A stretch of DNA of 64,000 nt from Streptomyces sp. RPT161 (lineage in GTDB: Bacteria > Actinomycetota > Actinomycetes > Streptomycetales > Streptomycetaceae): contig NZ_JAPZVN010000024.1 in NCBI RefSeq assembly GCF_027533845.1, positions 1 through 64,000 on the forward strand, in the 5' to 3' direction. This document shows, piece after piece, positions 32,896 to 41,010 of the stretch. The notes beneath the pieces are model-generated. The model was not told where the DNA came from and did no database searches. It saw only the letters and a program-made list of their open reading frames with translations. The translations under genes were made by a program, and so were the position numbers. Numbering within the stretch: the first letter of the stretch is position 1; each line of letters opens with the position of its first letter.

Positions 32896-32952
32896 GCAGT
32901 GTCGTCAAAGTGCGCTTGGCAAGGCGGCCCGACCAGCAGGCATGATGTCCCG

Positions 32953-33261
32953 GTGGGGCATCTACCTGTCGATCTGCGCGCTTCCCTTCGACTCTTCGCG
33001 TTCTACCTGGCCAACGGCACTGTCGACGTTGACCTGCTCGACGGATTTGACTACCGACCCGCTCTCTTCCAGTTCGGTTCGTCGCTGGAGCAGGTCTTCG
33101 CGATCTACAGCAACGTGCTGGAGATCGACTCTGACGGCAACGTGTTGAATGACGGGGATGCCCAGTACCGTGCAGCCCAGTGGATCCGCAGCTTCTGTGA
33201 CCCGACGTACCAGGTTGAGCCGCCGTTCGAGGCCTGGGAGACGGAACTCCACGGGCCATGA
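32953..33261 (+). CDS. Conserved small acidic protein carried inside the IS element
   Basis: About 102 residues from GTG 32953. The sequence runs VDLRASLRLFAFYLANGTVD, then FGSSLEQVFAIYSNVLEIDS and AAQWIRSFCDPTYQVEPPFE. It is acidic and soluble, with good Streptomyces codon bias, and I have the impression of a conserved actinobacterial protein of unknown function, of the size of immunity-type or regulatory proteins. It lies wholly between the left IS repeat and the transposase stop and is convergent with the transposase (21 bases). The frame is open back to GTG 32899 inside the IS repeat, so the start is uncertain. Confidence 0.6.
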   Translation: MGHLPVDLRASLRLFAFYLANGTVDVDLLDGFDYRPALFQFGSSLEQVFAIYSNVLEIDSDGNVLNDGDAQYRAAQWIRSFCDPTYQVEPPFEAWETELHGP

Positions 33262-33282
33262 ACCCCATGGCCCCGTCGAACG

Positions 33283-34133
33283 TCATGCCCACATCAGTAG
33301 CGATGCGATGGTGACGGCCGCCTGGTAGGACTCAGCGGTTTTGTCGTAGCGGGTTGCTATGCCGCGCCACTGCTTCAGCCGGTTGAAGGCCCGTTCGACC
33401 ACGTTGCGGTGCTTGTAGAGCCGGCGGTCAAAGACCACCGGGCGACCGCCGAGCCGTCCCCGCCGCAGTCGGTTGGCGACCTGGTCGGCCCGCTCCGGGA
33501 TGGTGTGTGCGATCCCGCGACGCCGCAGCCAGTCGCGGATCGCCTTCGAGCTGTAGCCCTTGTCCCCAAGGACGTGATCGGGACGGACCCGGGGCCGTCC
33601 CGGCCCGATCCGGGGCACTCGTATCGCGGCCATGATGGCGGTGAACTGGGTGCAGTCGTTGGTGTTCCCGCCGGTCAGGACCAGGGCAAGCGGCCGGCCC
33701 CGACCGTCGACGGCCAGGTGCAGTTTGCTGGTCAGCCCGCCCCGCGAGCGACCGAGCGCCTGGTTCTGGGGCCCCCCTTTCGGGCCCCGGCGGCATGCTG
33801 GTGTGCCCGGACGATGGTGGAGTCGACCGACACGAGCCAGTCAATGTCGCCGGCCGCGTCCGCCTTGGCCTGCGCGGCTCGCAGCATCAGGTCGAACGTT
33901 CCGTCCCCTGCCCAGCGCCGGAAGCGCGTGTGCAAGGTGGCCCAGGAGCCGTACCTCGGAGGCACGTCCCGCCAGGCCACCCCAGTCCGGAACTTCCACA
34001 CGATCCCGTTCAGCACCGTCCGGTCGTCCAGCCGCGGACGACCCTTCGTCGGCCTTGGCAGCAGAGGTTCCAACAGCTCCCACTCAGCGTCGGACAGTTC
34101 ATGACGGCGTATCACCCCGCCATGATCCACCAT
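33283..34133 (-). CDS. IS5-family (IS427-like) DDE transposase, two frames joined by -1 frameshift
   Basis: The first frame (from ATG 34133) carries the N-terminal DUF4096-like domain ELSDAEWELLEPLLPRP, TGVAWRDVPPRYGSW, and the first Asp in VDSTIVRAHQHAAG. At AAAGGGGGG (33772-33780 on the plus strand as CCCCCCTTT) a -1 shift passes into the second frame, which gives GGLTSKLHLAVDGRGRPLAL, LTGGNTND, the second Asp in DHVLGDKGYSSKAIRDW and the Glu in NVVERAFNRLKQW. The DDE triad is complete. This layout, with slippage on an A-G run, is normal in IS427-group elements, so the gene is likely functional rather than broken. It spans nearly the whole right two thirds of the element. Confidence 0.88.
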
Positions 34134-34178
34134 CCAAGATCACTTTGACGACACTGCCTAGGGGTCGGCTGGGCTGTT

Positions 34179-34206
34179 GGTCACGTGGTTGGTCACGCCA
34201 CAGCCC
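34179..34206. repeat. attR candidate: right copy of 28-bp direct repeat
   Basis: GGTCACGTGGTTGGTCACGC begins the copy; 26 of 28 bases equal 28889-28916. It follows the IS right end by 21 bases and lies 39 bases beyond the 3' end of the tRNA-Leu gene, not in it. The copy contains a short internal repeat (GGTCACG twice, 12 bases apart) and is flanked by GGGCTG/CAGCCC arms, as recombinase sites often are. Confidence 0.65.
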
Positions 34207-34219
34207 AGAAATGAAGAAA

Positions 34220-34235
34220 GCCCCTGGTGAGGGGC
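34220..34235 (-). terminator. Intrinsic terminator of tRNA-Leu
   Basis: On the minus strand GCCCCT-CACC-AGGGGC forms a hairpin nine bases after the tRNA CCA end and is followed by TTTCTTCATTT. Stem plus T-rich tract is a good intrinsic terminator. Confidence 0.75.
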
Positions 34236-34244
34236 CTTCCAAGC

Positions 34245-34332
34245 TGGTGTCCGAGGGGGGACTTGAACCCCCACGCCCGATAAAGGGCACTAGCACCTCA
34301 AGCTAGCGCGTCTGCCATTCCGCCACCCGGAC
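34245..34332 (-). tRNA. tRNA-Leu (anticodon GAG), CCA encoded
   Basis: An 88-nt class II tRNA. The acceptor arms GTCCGGG and CTCGGAC pair with one G-T wobble. The anticodon stem-loop is CTAGC-TTGAGGT-GCTAG, giving GAG. A long variable arm pairs GCCC with GGGC, and the T-arm is GGGGG-TTCAAGT-CCCCC. The 3' CCA is encoded (34245-34247 on the plus strand as TGG). Confidence 0.95.
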
Positions 34333-34642
34333 TGGGTGTCCGCGGTTTCCCGCGGCGACAGGGATAACGATACCAAGGATTCGGAGTGCGTTTCACCTGC
34401 GTATCCCGGCCCAGGCCGGGGCCTGAAGGTCGGCTATGGGCGATACCTGTGATACAGCCGGTACGGCTGGTTCGTCAGCTGTGGGTGGCCGCCGCGGCGT
34501 GCGGTGAGCTGAGGCGCGGTCGGGCGGCTTCGGCCGTGTCGCCGTCGCGGGAGCGGCTGCGGGACACCTTCTGGCTCGCGCCCACCGTGTCGCGTAGTCG
34601 CGCTCCGACCGCAGCGGCCGGTCGCTGCGGGCGCTGGTCCCG
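34333..34642. other. Intergenic region upstream of tRNA-Leu
   Basis: About 310 bases between tRNA-Leu (minus) and the small plus-strand gene. It must hold the tRNA promoter near 34340-34385, where the sequence is locally AT-richer. The rest is GC-rich with interrupted frames in all directions; a frame in 34510-34600 has coding-like composition but meets a TAG at 34595. I see no convincing gene. Confidence 0.4.
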
Positions 34643-34918
34643 GTGGTGCACGACCCCACCACGGCCGTGCGGCGCCTGGGTCGGATCGTGCAGTTCCTGG
34701 CGATGGTGGCGCACCTGCCGCTGGGGGCGGTGCGCCACCACGACCGGGCCGCAGCGCTGCGGCTGGTACGGGACCTGCCCGCCTGGGCGGACCTTGCCGA
34801 TCCGGAGCGCCGCAAGGCGCTGGCCCGGCACCGTACGCCGCTGGCGCGGGCCGTGCGGCGGACGGTGCCGGACGACGACGAGTTCGCGCTGGTCGCCTAC
34901 CGTCAGGGCATCGGCTGA
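34643..34918 (+). CDS. Hypothetical small protein
   Basis: A 91-residue basic, Arg/Ala/Leu-rich protein from GTG 34643: RRLGRIVQFLAMVAHLPLGA, HHDRAAALRLVRDLPAWADL, then VPDDDEFALVAYRQGIG. The regular D/E-R helical pattern and the acidic C-terminus (PDDDEFALVAY) look coding. I do not recognise the family. An in-frame stop at 34595 limits the N-terminus, so it may be the end of a longer gene broken by a frameshift. It is convergent with the aldehyde dehydrogenase gene, three bases between stops. Confidence 0.45.
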   Translation: MVHDPTTAVRRLGRIVQFLAMVAHLPLGAVRHHDRAAALRLVRDLPAWADLADPERRKALARHRTPLARAVRRTVPDDDEFALVAYRQGIG

Positions 34919-34921
34919 CCG

Positions 34922-36463
34922 CTACGGCATCAGGTGGTAGTCCGGGAAGTTGCCCGGGAGCCGCTCGCCGCGCGGGCCGTCCGTGACGGCCCGTACCAGC
35001 AGGTCGCCGCCTACGAAGGCGCCGCGCCATGAGGCGCCGAAGCCGCCGAAGAGTTCGTCGCGGTCGCCACGGGAGCGCGGCCTGCCCAGGCCCACCTTGA
35101 ACGCCCGGATCTGCGGGGCCAGCCGCGCCGCGGTCCGTTCGTCGTCGCAGGAGAGGCTGGCGACCAGCGCACCGTTGCTGGCGTTCATCGCGGCCAGCAG
35201 CTCGGCCTCGGTGTCCACCAGCACGATGGTGTCCACCGGACCGAACGGCTCCGCGTGGTGCAGCGGCGACGAGCGCGGCGGGGCCAGCAGGGTGACCGGC
35301 GGCATGTAGCCGGAGGTGTCCTGAGCGGGCAGGAAGCGGCCGTCGGCGAGGGTGCCGCGGTGCAGCGGTACGGCACCGCGGTCGATCGCGTCGTCCACCA
35401 GCTCGGTCAGCTCCTTGGCCTTGGCCGCGTTGATCACCGGGCCGAAGTCCAGCTCGGGCAGCGGGTCGTCCGGCGACTCCACGGCGAGCGGATGGCCGAA
35501 GACCACCGACCGGACCGCCGGAAGGTAGGCGCCCAGGAAACGGTCGAACAGCCGCCGTTGCACCACGAACCGCGGATAGGCGGTGCACCGCTGCTTGGCG
35601 TAGTCGAAGGTCTTGCGAATCTGGCCGGAAAGCGTGTCCCAGTCACTGAACTCCCACAACCCCCAGCAGTTGAGCCCCTCCTGCTCCAGGATGTGCCGCT
35701 TGCCGAGGTCGGCCACGTCGGAGGCGACCCGGCCGCCCGCGTCCCGGCCGCCGACGAATGAGACGCAGCCGATCTCCGGCGCCCGCACCAGCGCCTCGGA
35801 CAGTTCCCCGCCGGAGCCGCTGACCAGGGTGATCGGGAGCCCCTCGCGCACCGCCAGCGCGCTGGCGAGCGTGAGGCAGGCCAGGCCGCCGTCGGTCGGG
35901 GTCTTGGCGATCACAGCGTTGCCCGCCAGGATCTGCACCAGCATGGCGTGCACCAGGACGCTCATCGGGTAGTTCCAGCTGGCGATGTTGCTCACCGGCC
36001 CGGCGAGCGGCGCCCGGCCCTCGACCATGCGGTCGATCTCCTCGACGTACCAGCGCACCCCGTCGATGGCACGGTCCACGTCGGCCTGGGCGAGCCGCCA
36101 GGGCTTGCCGATCTCCCAGACCAGCAGCAGCGAGAGCAGCTCCCGGTGCGCGGTGAGCGCGTCGAGAGCCGCGGTCACCCGCGCCTTGCGCTCCGGCAGC
36201 GGAACGCCGCGCCAGGCGCGGTGCTGGTCCAGCGAGGCGCGCACGGCATGGTGCGCGCCGTCCGGATCCAGCCGCGGCAGGCCCGCTATCGGGCTGCCGT
36301 CGACCGGCGACTGACAGGGCAGCAGTCGCCCGTCGGCATGCCAGCGGCCGTCCCACAGGTTGCGTACGCGGTCTTCGGCGAACGCTTCGGGCGCGGCGTC
36401 GAGACACCGCCGCCAGGCGTCCTGCCAGGCGGTTCCGGGCTTGAGGGTGAGGGTTGGTGCCAT
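34922..36463 (-). CDS. Aldehyde dehydrogenase family protein
   Basis: A 513-residue NAD(P)-dependent aldehyde dehydrogenase. Catalytic elements: the transition-state Asn in SNIASWNYPMSVL, Lys in NAVIAKTPTD, the NAD-loop SFVGGRDAGGRVAS, the general-base Glu in HILEQEGLNCWGLWEF (where most members have ELGGK/N) and the nucleophilic Cys in YAKQRCTAYPRFVV. The unusual EQEGLNCWG segment and CTAYPR suggest a sub-branch without assigned substrate. The C-terminus lacks membrane segments. Start ATG 36463 follows GGAG at seven bases. It is divergent from fdhD across about 210 bases. Confidence 0.85.
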   Translation of the reverse strand: MAPTLTLKPGTAWQDAWRRCLDAAPEAFAEDRVRNLWDGRWHADGRLLPCQSPVDGSPIAGLPRLDPDGAHHAVRASLDQHRAWRGVPLPERKARVTAALDALTAHRELLSLLLVWEIGKPWRLAQADVDRAIDGVRWYVEEIDRMVEGRAPLAGPVSNIASWNYPMSVLVHAMLVQILAGNAVIAKTPTDGGLACLTLASALAVREGLPITLVSGSGGELSEALVRAPEIGCVSFVGGRDAGGRVASDVADLGKRHILEQEGLNCWGLWEFSDWDTLSGQIRKTFDYAKQRCTAYPRFVVQRRLFDRFLGAYLPAVRSVVFGHPLAVESPDDPLPELDFGPVINAAKAKELTELVDDAIDRGAVPLHRGTLADGRFLPAQDTSGYMPPVTLLAPPRSSPLHHAEPFGPVDTIVLVDTEAELLAAMNASNGALVASLSCDDERTAARLAPQIRAFKVGLGRPRSRGDRDELFGGFGASWRGAFVGGDLLVRAVTDGPRGERLPGNFPDYHLMP

Positions 36464-36672
36464 GTCGGTCTCCGCTCGGTAGTCGGGAGATCTTGGCCAA
36501 CGGCAAGGCTCGGCAACGGCGAAGTGCCGTCGGAACGGGGGCCTCAAGGTCTACCGGAACGAACGGGCGCGCGGAACAGCGCGAGGCGCGACCCCGGTCG
36601 AGAGTGTCAACATCAGATCATGGAGTCGAACATTCTGAGCGGTACGAGCTTCGGAAAGCGGGACTGATCGCC

Positions 36673-37521
36673 ATGGGACGGGTAACCGAGCGCCGACGCG
36701 TGCTGCGGGTCAGGGACGGGGCGGTCGGCCATCGCTCGGACACGCTGGTCGCCGAGGAGCCGCTGGAGATCCGGCTGAACGGAAAGCCGCTGGCGATCAC
36801 CATGCGCACCCCGGGTGACGACTTCGCCCTGGCCGCCGGGTTCTTGGTGAGCGAGGGGGTGCTCGGCGCGGCGGAGGAGCTGGCTTCGATCGTCTACTGC
36901 GCGGGCGCGACGGACGACGGGTCGAACACCTACAACGTGGTGGACGTCTCGCTCGCCCCGGGCGTTCCGGTGCCGGACATCACCCTGGAGCGCAACGTCT
37001 ACACCACGTCGTCGTGCGGTCTGTGCGGCAAGGCGAGCCTGGACGCGGTGGAGACGACGACCCGCTGGCCGCTGTCCGACTCGCCCGAGGTCAGGCTCGA
37101 CCCCGAGGTGCTGGCGGTGCTACCGGACCGGCTGCGGGCCGCGCAGCGGGTCTTCGACCGAACCGGCGGCCTGCACGCCGCCGCGCTGTTCACCCCGGAC
37201 GGAGAACTGCTGGACGTTCGGGAGGACGTGGGCCGGCACAACGCGGTCGACAAGCTCGTGGGACGCGCCCTCCAGCAGGGTCTGCTCCCCCTGTCCGGAA
37301 GCGTGCTGCTGGTGTCCGGGCGCGCCTCCTTCGAGTTGGCGCAGAAGGCGGTGATGGCCGGGATCCCGGTGCTGGCCGCGGTGTCCGCGCCGTCCTCGCT
37401 CGCCGTGGACCTGGCCGTGCGGACCGGGATGACACTGGTCGGCTTCCTGCGCGGCACGTCGATGAACGTCTACGCGGGCGAGCACCGCGTGCTGCTGGAG
37501 ACGACGGCGGCCGGAGCCTGA
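36673..37521 (+). CDS. fdhD: Formate dehydrogenase accessory sulfurtransferase FdhD
   Basis: FdhD moves sulfur from the IscS desulfurase to the molybdenum cofactor of formate dehydrogenase. The 282-residue protein shows EEPLEIRLNGKPLAITMRTP, FALAAGFLVSEGV, the functional cysteine pair in TTSSCGLCGKASLD, RTGGLHAAALF, VREDVGRHNAVDKLVG and the C-terminal VGFLRGTSMNVYAG. All conserved blocks are intact. A formate dehydrogenase gene is not in the window, so the client enzyme is encoded elsewhere. Start ATG 36673 is chosen by homology; the frame is open upstream with no better site. Confidence 0.95.
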   Translation: MGRVTERRRVLRVRDGAVGHRSDTLVAEEPLEIRLNGKPLAITMRTPGDDFALAAGFLVSEGVLGAAEELASIVYCAGATDDGSNTYNVVDVSLAPGVPVPDITLERNVYTTSSCGLCGKASLDAVETTTRWPLSDSPEVRLDPEVLAVLPDRLRAAQRVFDRTGGLHAAALFTPDGELLDVREDVGRHNAVDKLVGRALQQGLLPLSGSVLLVSGRASFELAQKAVMAGIPVLAAVSAPSSLAVDLAVRTGMTLVGFLRGTSMNVYAGEHRVLLETTAAGA

Positions 37522-37559
37522 CCGGGGCTCAGGCCGCAGGACCGGGGAAGAACCGAGCC

Positions 37560-37808
37560 TCAGCGGGCCTGGGCGGATGCCTGGCGGTCGGCCGTAGCGG
37601 TGTTCGCGCCGTCGACCACCTCGCCCGCCACCGTGCGCTGCTCGCCCGCCGGGGTCTCGTCCTTGAGCGCCTTGGTCTCCGCCTTCAGGATGCGCATCGA
37701 CTTGCCGAGCTGCCGGGCGGTGTCCGGCAGCCGCTTGGCACCGAACAGCACGATCGCCACGACGGCGACGATCAGCAGATGGGTGGGCGTGAACAGGTCG
37801 CGGATCAC
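37560..37808 (-). CDS. tatA: Twin-arginine translocase TatA/TatE family subunit
   Basis: An 82-residue protein with a single N-terminal membrane helix ([20 protein letters not shown]), the typical FGxxRLP hinge, then an amphipathic helix ([20 protein letters not shown]) and a polar tail. TatA forms the pore of the Tat pathway, which exports folded cofactor proteins such as the multicopper oxidase and DyP peroxidase in this window. Start GTG 37808 follows GAGGAG by seven bases. It is nine bases downstream of the BASS transporter gene, so the two may be one transcript. It is probably one of several TatA paralogues. Confidence 0.9.
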   Translation of the reverse strand: MIRDLFTPTHLLIVAVVAIVLFGAKRLPDTARQLGKSMRILKAETKALKDETPAGEQRTVAGEVVDGANTATADRQASAQAR

Positions 37809-37817
37809 AGCAACTCC

Positions 37818-38876
37818 TCAAGCGTGGACAGGGCGGGCCTGGGCGTCTGGCGACGACCGTTCCGATGGCAGGCTACCTTCCCCGCCGCCGTCCGCGTCAG
37901 TCGAGTCATGGGACCACCGCTTGGCGATCACCGCGCAGACCATGAGTTGCATCTGGTGGAACAGCATCAGCGGCAGGATCATCAGGCCCGCGTGCCCGCC
38001 GAACAGCACGCTGGCCATCGGCAGCCCGTTCGCCAGACTCTTCTTGGAGCCGCAGAAGACTATGGCGGTGCGGTCCGCGCGGGAGAAGCCGAGCCTGCGG
38101 GAGGCCACCGAGGTGAGGCAGAGCACCAGGCCGAGCAGCACCGCCTCGACCCCGAGCAGCGCCGACAGCCGGGCCGCCGTCACCTGGTGCCAGATGCCGT
38201 GCACCATGCCCTCGCTGAACGCCGTGTAGACCACGAACAGGATCGAGCTGCGGTCCACCAGTGAGAGCACCTTCTTGTGGCGGGCGACGAAGCCGCCGAT
38301 CCAGCGCCGCAGCAACTGCCCGGCCAGGAACGGAGCCAGCAGTTGCAGCGCGATGTCGGCCAGACCGTGCGCGGAGAACCCGGCACCGCTGGAGTGCAGC
38401 AGCAGCCCGGCGAGTACCGGTGTGACGACCATGCCGAGCAGCGCGGAGTACGTCCCGGCGCAGATGGCCGCCGAGACGTTGCCGCGCGCGATCGAGGTGA
38501 ACGCGATCGAGGACTGGATGGTCGAGGGCAGGATGCACAGATAGACGAACCCGGTGTAAAGCTGCGGGGTCAGCACGTACGGGACCAGGCCGCGGGCCGC
38601 CAGGCCCAGCAGTGGGAACACGGCGAAGGTGCTGAGCACCACGGTCAGGTGCAGCCGCCAGTGGCTCAGCCCCGCCAGCGCCTCACGGCTGGAGAGCCGG
38701 GCGCCGTAGAGGAAGAACAGCAGCGCGATCGCGAAGGTGGACGCCCCGTCGGCGACCGGCGCCGCGGCGCCCTTGGCGGGGAACAGCGCCGCCAGGCCCA
38801 CGGTGGCGACGAGCGCCACGATGAACGGTTCGATCGGCATCCAGGACGGCCAGGACGGCAGCGTGACGCGGCGCAT
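37818..38876 (-). CDS. Bile acid:sodium symporter family (BASS/YfeH-like) transporter
   Basis: A 352-residue protein with about ten membrane helices. FFLYGARLSSREALAGLSHW and CILPSTIQSSIAFTSIARGN are typical of the YfeH/SLC10A7-like branch; GSKKSLANGLPMASVLFGG is the conserved crossover motif of the second half. The C-terminal 40 residues are polar. The family exchanges organic anions with Na+, but no substrate can be assigned. ATG 38876 is the start. It is divergent from a LysR gene, which is the usual arrangement for a regulator and its target. Confidence 0.88.
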   Translation of the reverse strand: MRRVTLPSWPSWMPIEPFIVALVATVGLAALFPAKGAAAPVADGASTFAIALLFFLYGARLSSREALAGLSHWRLHLTVVLSTFAVFPLLGLAARGLVPYVLTPQLYTGFVYLCILPSTIQSSIAFTSIARGNVSAAICAGTYSALLGMVVTPVLAGLLLHSSGAGFSAHGLADIALQLLAPFLAGQLLRRWIGGFVARHKKVLSLVDRSSILFVVYTAFSEGMVHGIWHQVTAARLSALLGVEAVLLGLVLCLTSVASRRLGFSRADRTAIVFCGSKKSLANGLPMASVLFGGHAGLMILPLMLFHQMQLMVCAVIAKRWSHDSTDADGGGEGSLPSERSSPDAQARPVHA

Positions 38877-38980
38877 GTCTTCTCTCAGTCGGCTGTGGGA
38901 CGGGTCGGTACCAACCAGTGCACGCCTTCGTGGGGACGGGGGCGGTGACCCTGGTCAGCCTGCTCCTCACCAGGCTCATT

Positions 38981-38995
38981 GTGAACCCCGTTCAC
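38981..38995. promoter_or_regulatory. Inverted repeat, candidate LysR binding site
   Basis: GTGAAC-CCC-GTTCAC is a perfect 6-3-6 inverted repeat of the T-N11-A type, midway between the BASS gene (start 38876) and lysR-type gene (start 39045). TGATAATCATCA follows at 38999-39010, a second partial dyad. The position fits auto- and target regulation by the LysR protein. Confidence 0.6.
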
Positions 38996-39044
38996 CGGAC
39001 TGATAATCATCACAATTCACGATAACGGGGCTACCATCGGGGAC

Positions 39045-39914
39045 GTGTTCGATCCCACGCAGTTGCGGACCTTCCTCGCGGTGGCGCAGACCCTGAGCTT
39101 CACCCAGGCCGCGCACCGGCTGGAGCTGCGGCAGTCGACGGTGAGCCAGCACGTGCGCAAGCTGGAGGAGACCGCCGGGCGGCAGTTGTTCCTGCGCGAC
39201 ACCCATGGCGTGGAGCTGACCGAGGACGGAGAGGCGATGCTCGGCTTCGCCCGCACGATCCTGGAGGCCAACGAGCGGGCCGCGGGCTTCTTCGCGGGCA
39301 CCCGGTTGCGCGGGCGGCTGCGCTTCGGCGCCTCGGAGGACTTCGTACTGAGCAGGCTGCCGGAGATCCTGGAGCGGTTCCGCCATGACCACCCCGAGGT
39401 CGACCTGGAGCTGACCGTCGAACTGTCCGGCACCCTGCACCAGCAACTGGCCGACGGGCGGCTGGACCTGGTACTGGGCAAGCGGGCCGCAGGGGAGACG
39501 CACGGGCGGCTGGTGTGGCGGGACCGGCTGGTGTGGATCGGCGGCGAACGGCTGCGGATCGAACCGGACCGCCCGGTGCCGCTGATCCTCTATCCGCCGC
39601 CGAGCATCACCCGGGCCCGCGCCCTGGAGGTGCTGGAGCGGGCGGGCCGCTCCTGGCACATCGCCTGCACCAGCGGCAGCCTCAGCGGGGTGCGCGCGGC
39701 GGCGCTCGCCGGGCTCGGCGTGGTCCCGCACGCCCAGGGGCTGGTCCCCCCGGGCCTGCGCCCCCTGCCCGCCCGGTCCTGCGGGCTCCCGGAGCTGGGC
39801 GGGGTGGACTTCGTGCTGCTGCACGGGCGGCGCGCGACGGCGGCCCAGGAGCCCGCCATGGCGCTGTCCCGGGCGGTGCTCGCCGCGGGCGACCGGCTGC
39901 ACCGGCCGATGTGA
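39045..39914 (+). CDS. LysR family transcriptional regulator
   Basis: A 289-residue LTTR. The HTH is unmistakable: LRTFLAVAQTLSFTQAAHRL, ELRQSTVSQHVRKLEETAGR, QLFLRDTHGVELTEDGEAML. A LysR substrate-binding domain follows from about residue 90 (GRLRFGASEDFVLSRLPEIL). It presumably controls the divergent BASS transporter gene through the 38981-38995 dyad. Start GTG 39045 is preceded by GGGGA. Stop is two bases from the stop of the convergent Lrp gene. Confidence 0.9.
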   Translation: MFDPTQLRTFLAVAQTLSFTQAAHRLELRQSTVSQHVRKLEETAGRQLFLRDTHGVELTEDGEAMLGFARTILEANERAAGFFAGTRLRGRLRFGASEDFVLSRLPEILERFRHDHPEVDLELTVELSGTLHQQLADGRLDLVLGKRAAGETHGRLVWRDRLVWIGGERLRIEPDRPVPLILYPPPSITRARALEVLERAGRSWHIACTSGSLSGVRAAALAGLGVVPHAQGLVPPGLRPLPARSCGLPELGGVDFVLLHGRRATAAQEPAMALSRAVLAAGDRLHRPM

Positions 39915-39916
39915 CC

Positions 39917-40894
39917 TCAGCGCGGCCCTTCGTAGGTGAGCTGCTTGACCTGGCGCAGGATGGGCGCGGTCTCGACCTGCTGCACCCCGTCGAGGGCGCC
40001 GATCCGCTCGCTCAGATACCGGTACAGGCCCGAGGTGTCCCGGCAGACGGCGACGGCGACCACGTTCGACGGGCCGGTGATGGCCGCGGCGAAGACGATC
40101 TCGCGGTGTTCGGCGAGTGCGGCGCCCACCGATGCCAGGGCGGACGGGGTGACGGTCAGCCAGAGGGTGGCCTTGGTCTCGTATCCGATCAGGCCGGAGT
40201 CGAACTGGACGTCGACGAACAGCACACCGCTGCGCCGCAGTTGCTCCAGGCGGCGCCGGACCGCCGACTCCGACTGCCCCGTCACCTTCCGCAGTTCGGT
40301 GACCGGGGTGCGGCCGTCGCGTTCCAGCGCGGCCAGCAGCAGCTCGTCGGTGGCGTCGAGCACCACCGGGTCGGCTCCCGGCGGATCCACCGGTGGCGGG
40401 GCGAGCGCGGCGACCTGCTCGGGCGCGAGTATCCGCGACTTGGTGAACCAGCCGAGCGATCCGCCGTAAAAGGTGTGCAGCAGGCAGTGCGCGCTCACCG
40501 CGGTGACCCGCGGGGTGCGCTGAAGCTTGTCGAACAGCAGGCTGTCGCGCTCGTCGCGGCTGCGCGCGACCATCACGCAGAGCACCTCGGTACCGCCGGA
40601 CGTCAGGCCGACCCAGGAGGTGTCGGGGCGCCGGGCGAGCGCGGTGGCCAGTCCCTCCGCGGCGTCCGGGGTGCAGCTCAGCCGCAGGTACCAGCGGGTG
40701 CGGCCGAGCCGGGTCCCGTCGGTGACCCCGATGACCCGCAGGCCGCCGCTGGTGCGCAGTCTGGCGTAGCGGCGGGCGACGGTCTGGTCGGAGACGCCGA
40801 GCACGCCGGCGATCCTGCTGAACGCGGCCCGGCCGTCCAGTTGCAGCGCCTGTAGCAGCTGGAGGTCCAGCTCGTCGGCGACGAGGGAATCCAC
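39917..40894 (-). CDS. Lrp/AsnC family regulator with two tandem Lrp units
   Basis: A 325-residue protein, about twice a standard Lrp. Unit one: HTH ELDLQLLQALQLDGRAAFSR, VSDQTVARRYARLR, then an RAM-like segment. Unit two, from about residue 175: DATDELLLAALERDGRTPVT, ESAVRRRLEQLRRSGVL, and a second ligand domain ending QVKQLTYEGPR. Such double AsnC proteins are known in actinomycetes, and typically sense amino acids or related ligands. It is divergent from the MFS exporter gene (about 115 bases between starts), which it may regulate. Start GTG 40894. Confidence 0.88.
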   Translation of the reverse strand: MDSLVADELDLQLLQALQLDGRAAFSRIAGVLGVSDQTVARRYARLRTSGGLRVIGVTDGTRLGRTRWYLRLSCTPDAAEGLATALARRPDTSWVGLTSGGTEVLCVMVARSRDERDSLLFDKLQRTPRVTAVSAHCLLHTFYGGSLGWFTKSRILAPEQVAALAPPPVDPPGADPVVLDATDELLLAALERDGRTPVTELRKVTGQSESAVRRRLEQLRRSGVLFVDVQFDSGLIGYETKATLWLTVTPSALASVGAALAEHREIVFAAAITGPSNVVAVAVCRDTSGLYRYLSERIGALDGVQQVETAPILRQVKQLTYEGPR

Positions 40895-41010
40895 CGCTCC
40901 ACCGTCCTCGAATGTCGGTTTCCGCCGCCGCTCTCGCTCTGCCTGGCACGTATCGGCGCCGCCCGTTCATCGTACGTACCGCAACCAACGAACGAGGCAA
41001 GGGGCTTTCC

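Larger units (their letters stand above)
32896..34157. mobile_element. IS5-family insertion sequence with passenger gene (about 1.26 kb)
   Basis: Perfect 17-bp terminal inverted repeats: GCAGTGTCGTCAAAGTG at 32896-32912 and its reverse complement at 34141-34157. A 4-bp target duplication CTAG flanks it (32892-32895 and 34158-34161). It holds a two-frame IS5/IS427-type transposase on the minus strand (33283-34133) and, unusually, a further plus-strand gene between the left repeat and the transposase (32953-33261). It has inserted at the end of the integrase remnant. Confidence 0.88.

Noticed and set aside
34245-34332. tRNA-Leu as the attachment site itself
   Set aside because: The direct repeat ends 38 bases short of the tRNA 3' end, and the left repeat contains no tRNA sequence.
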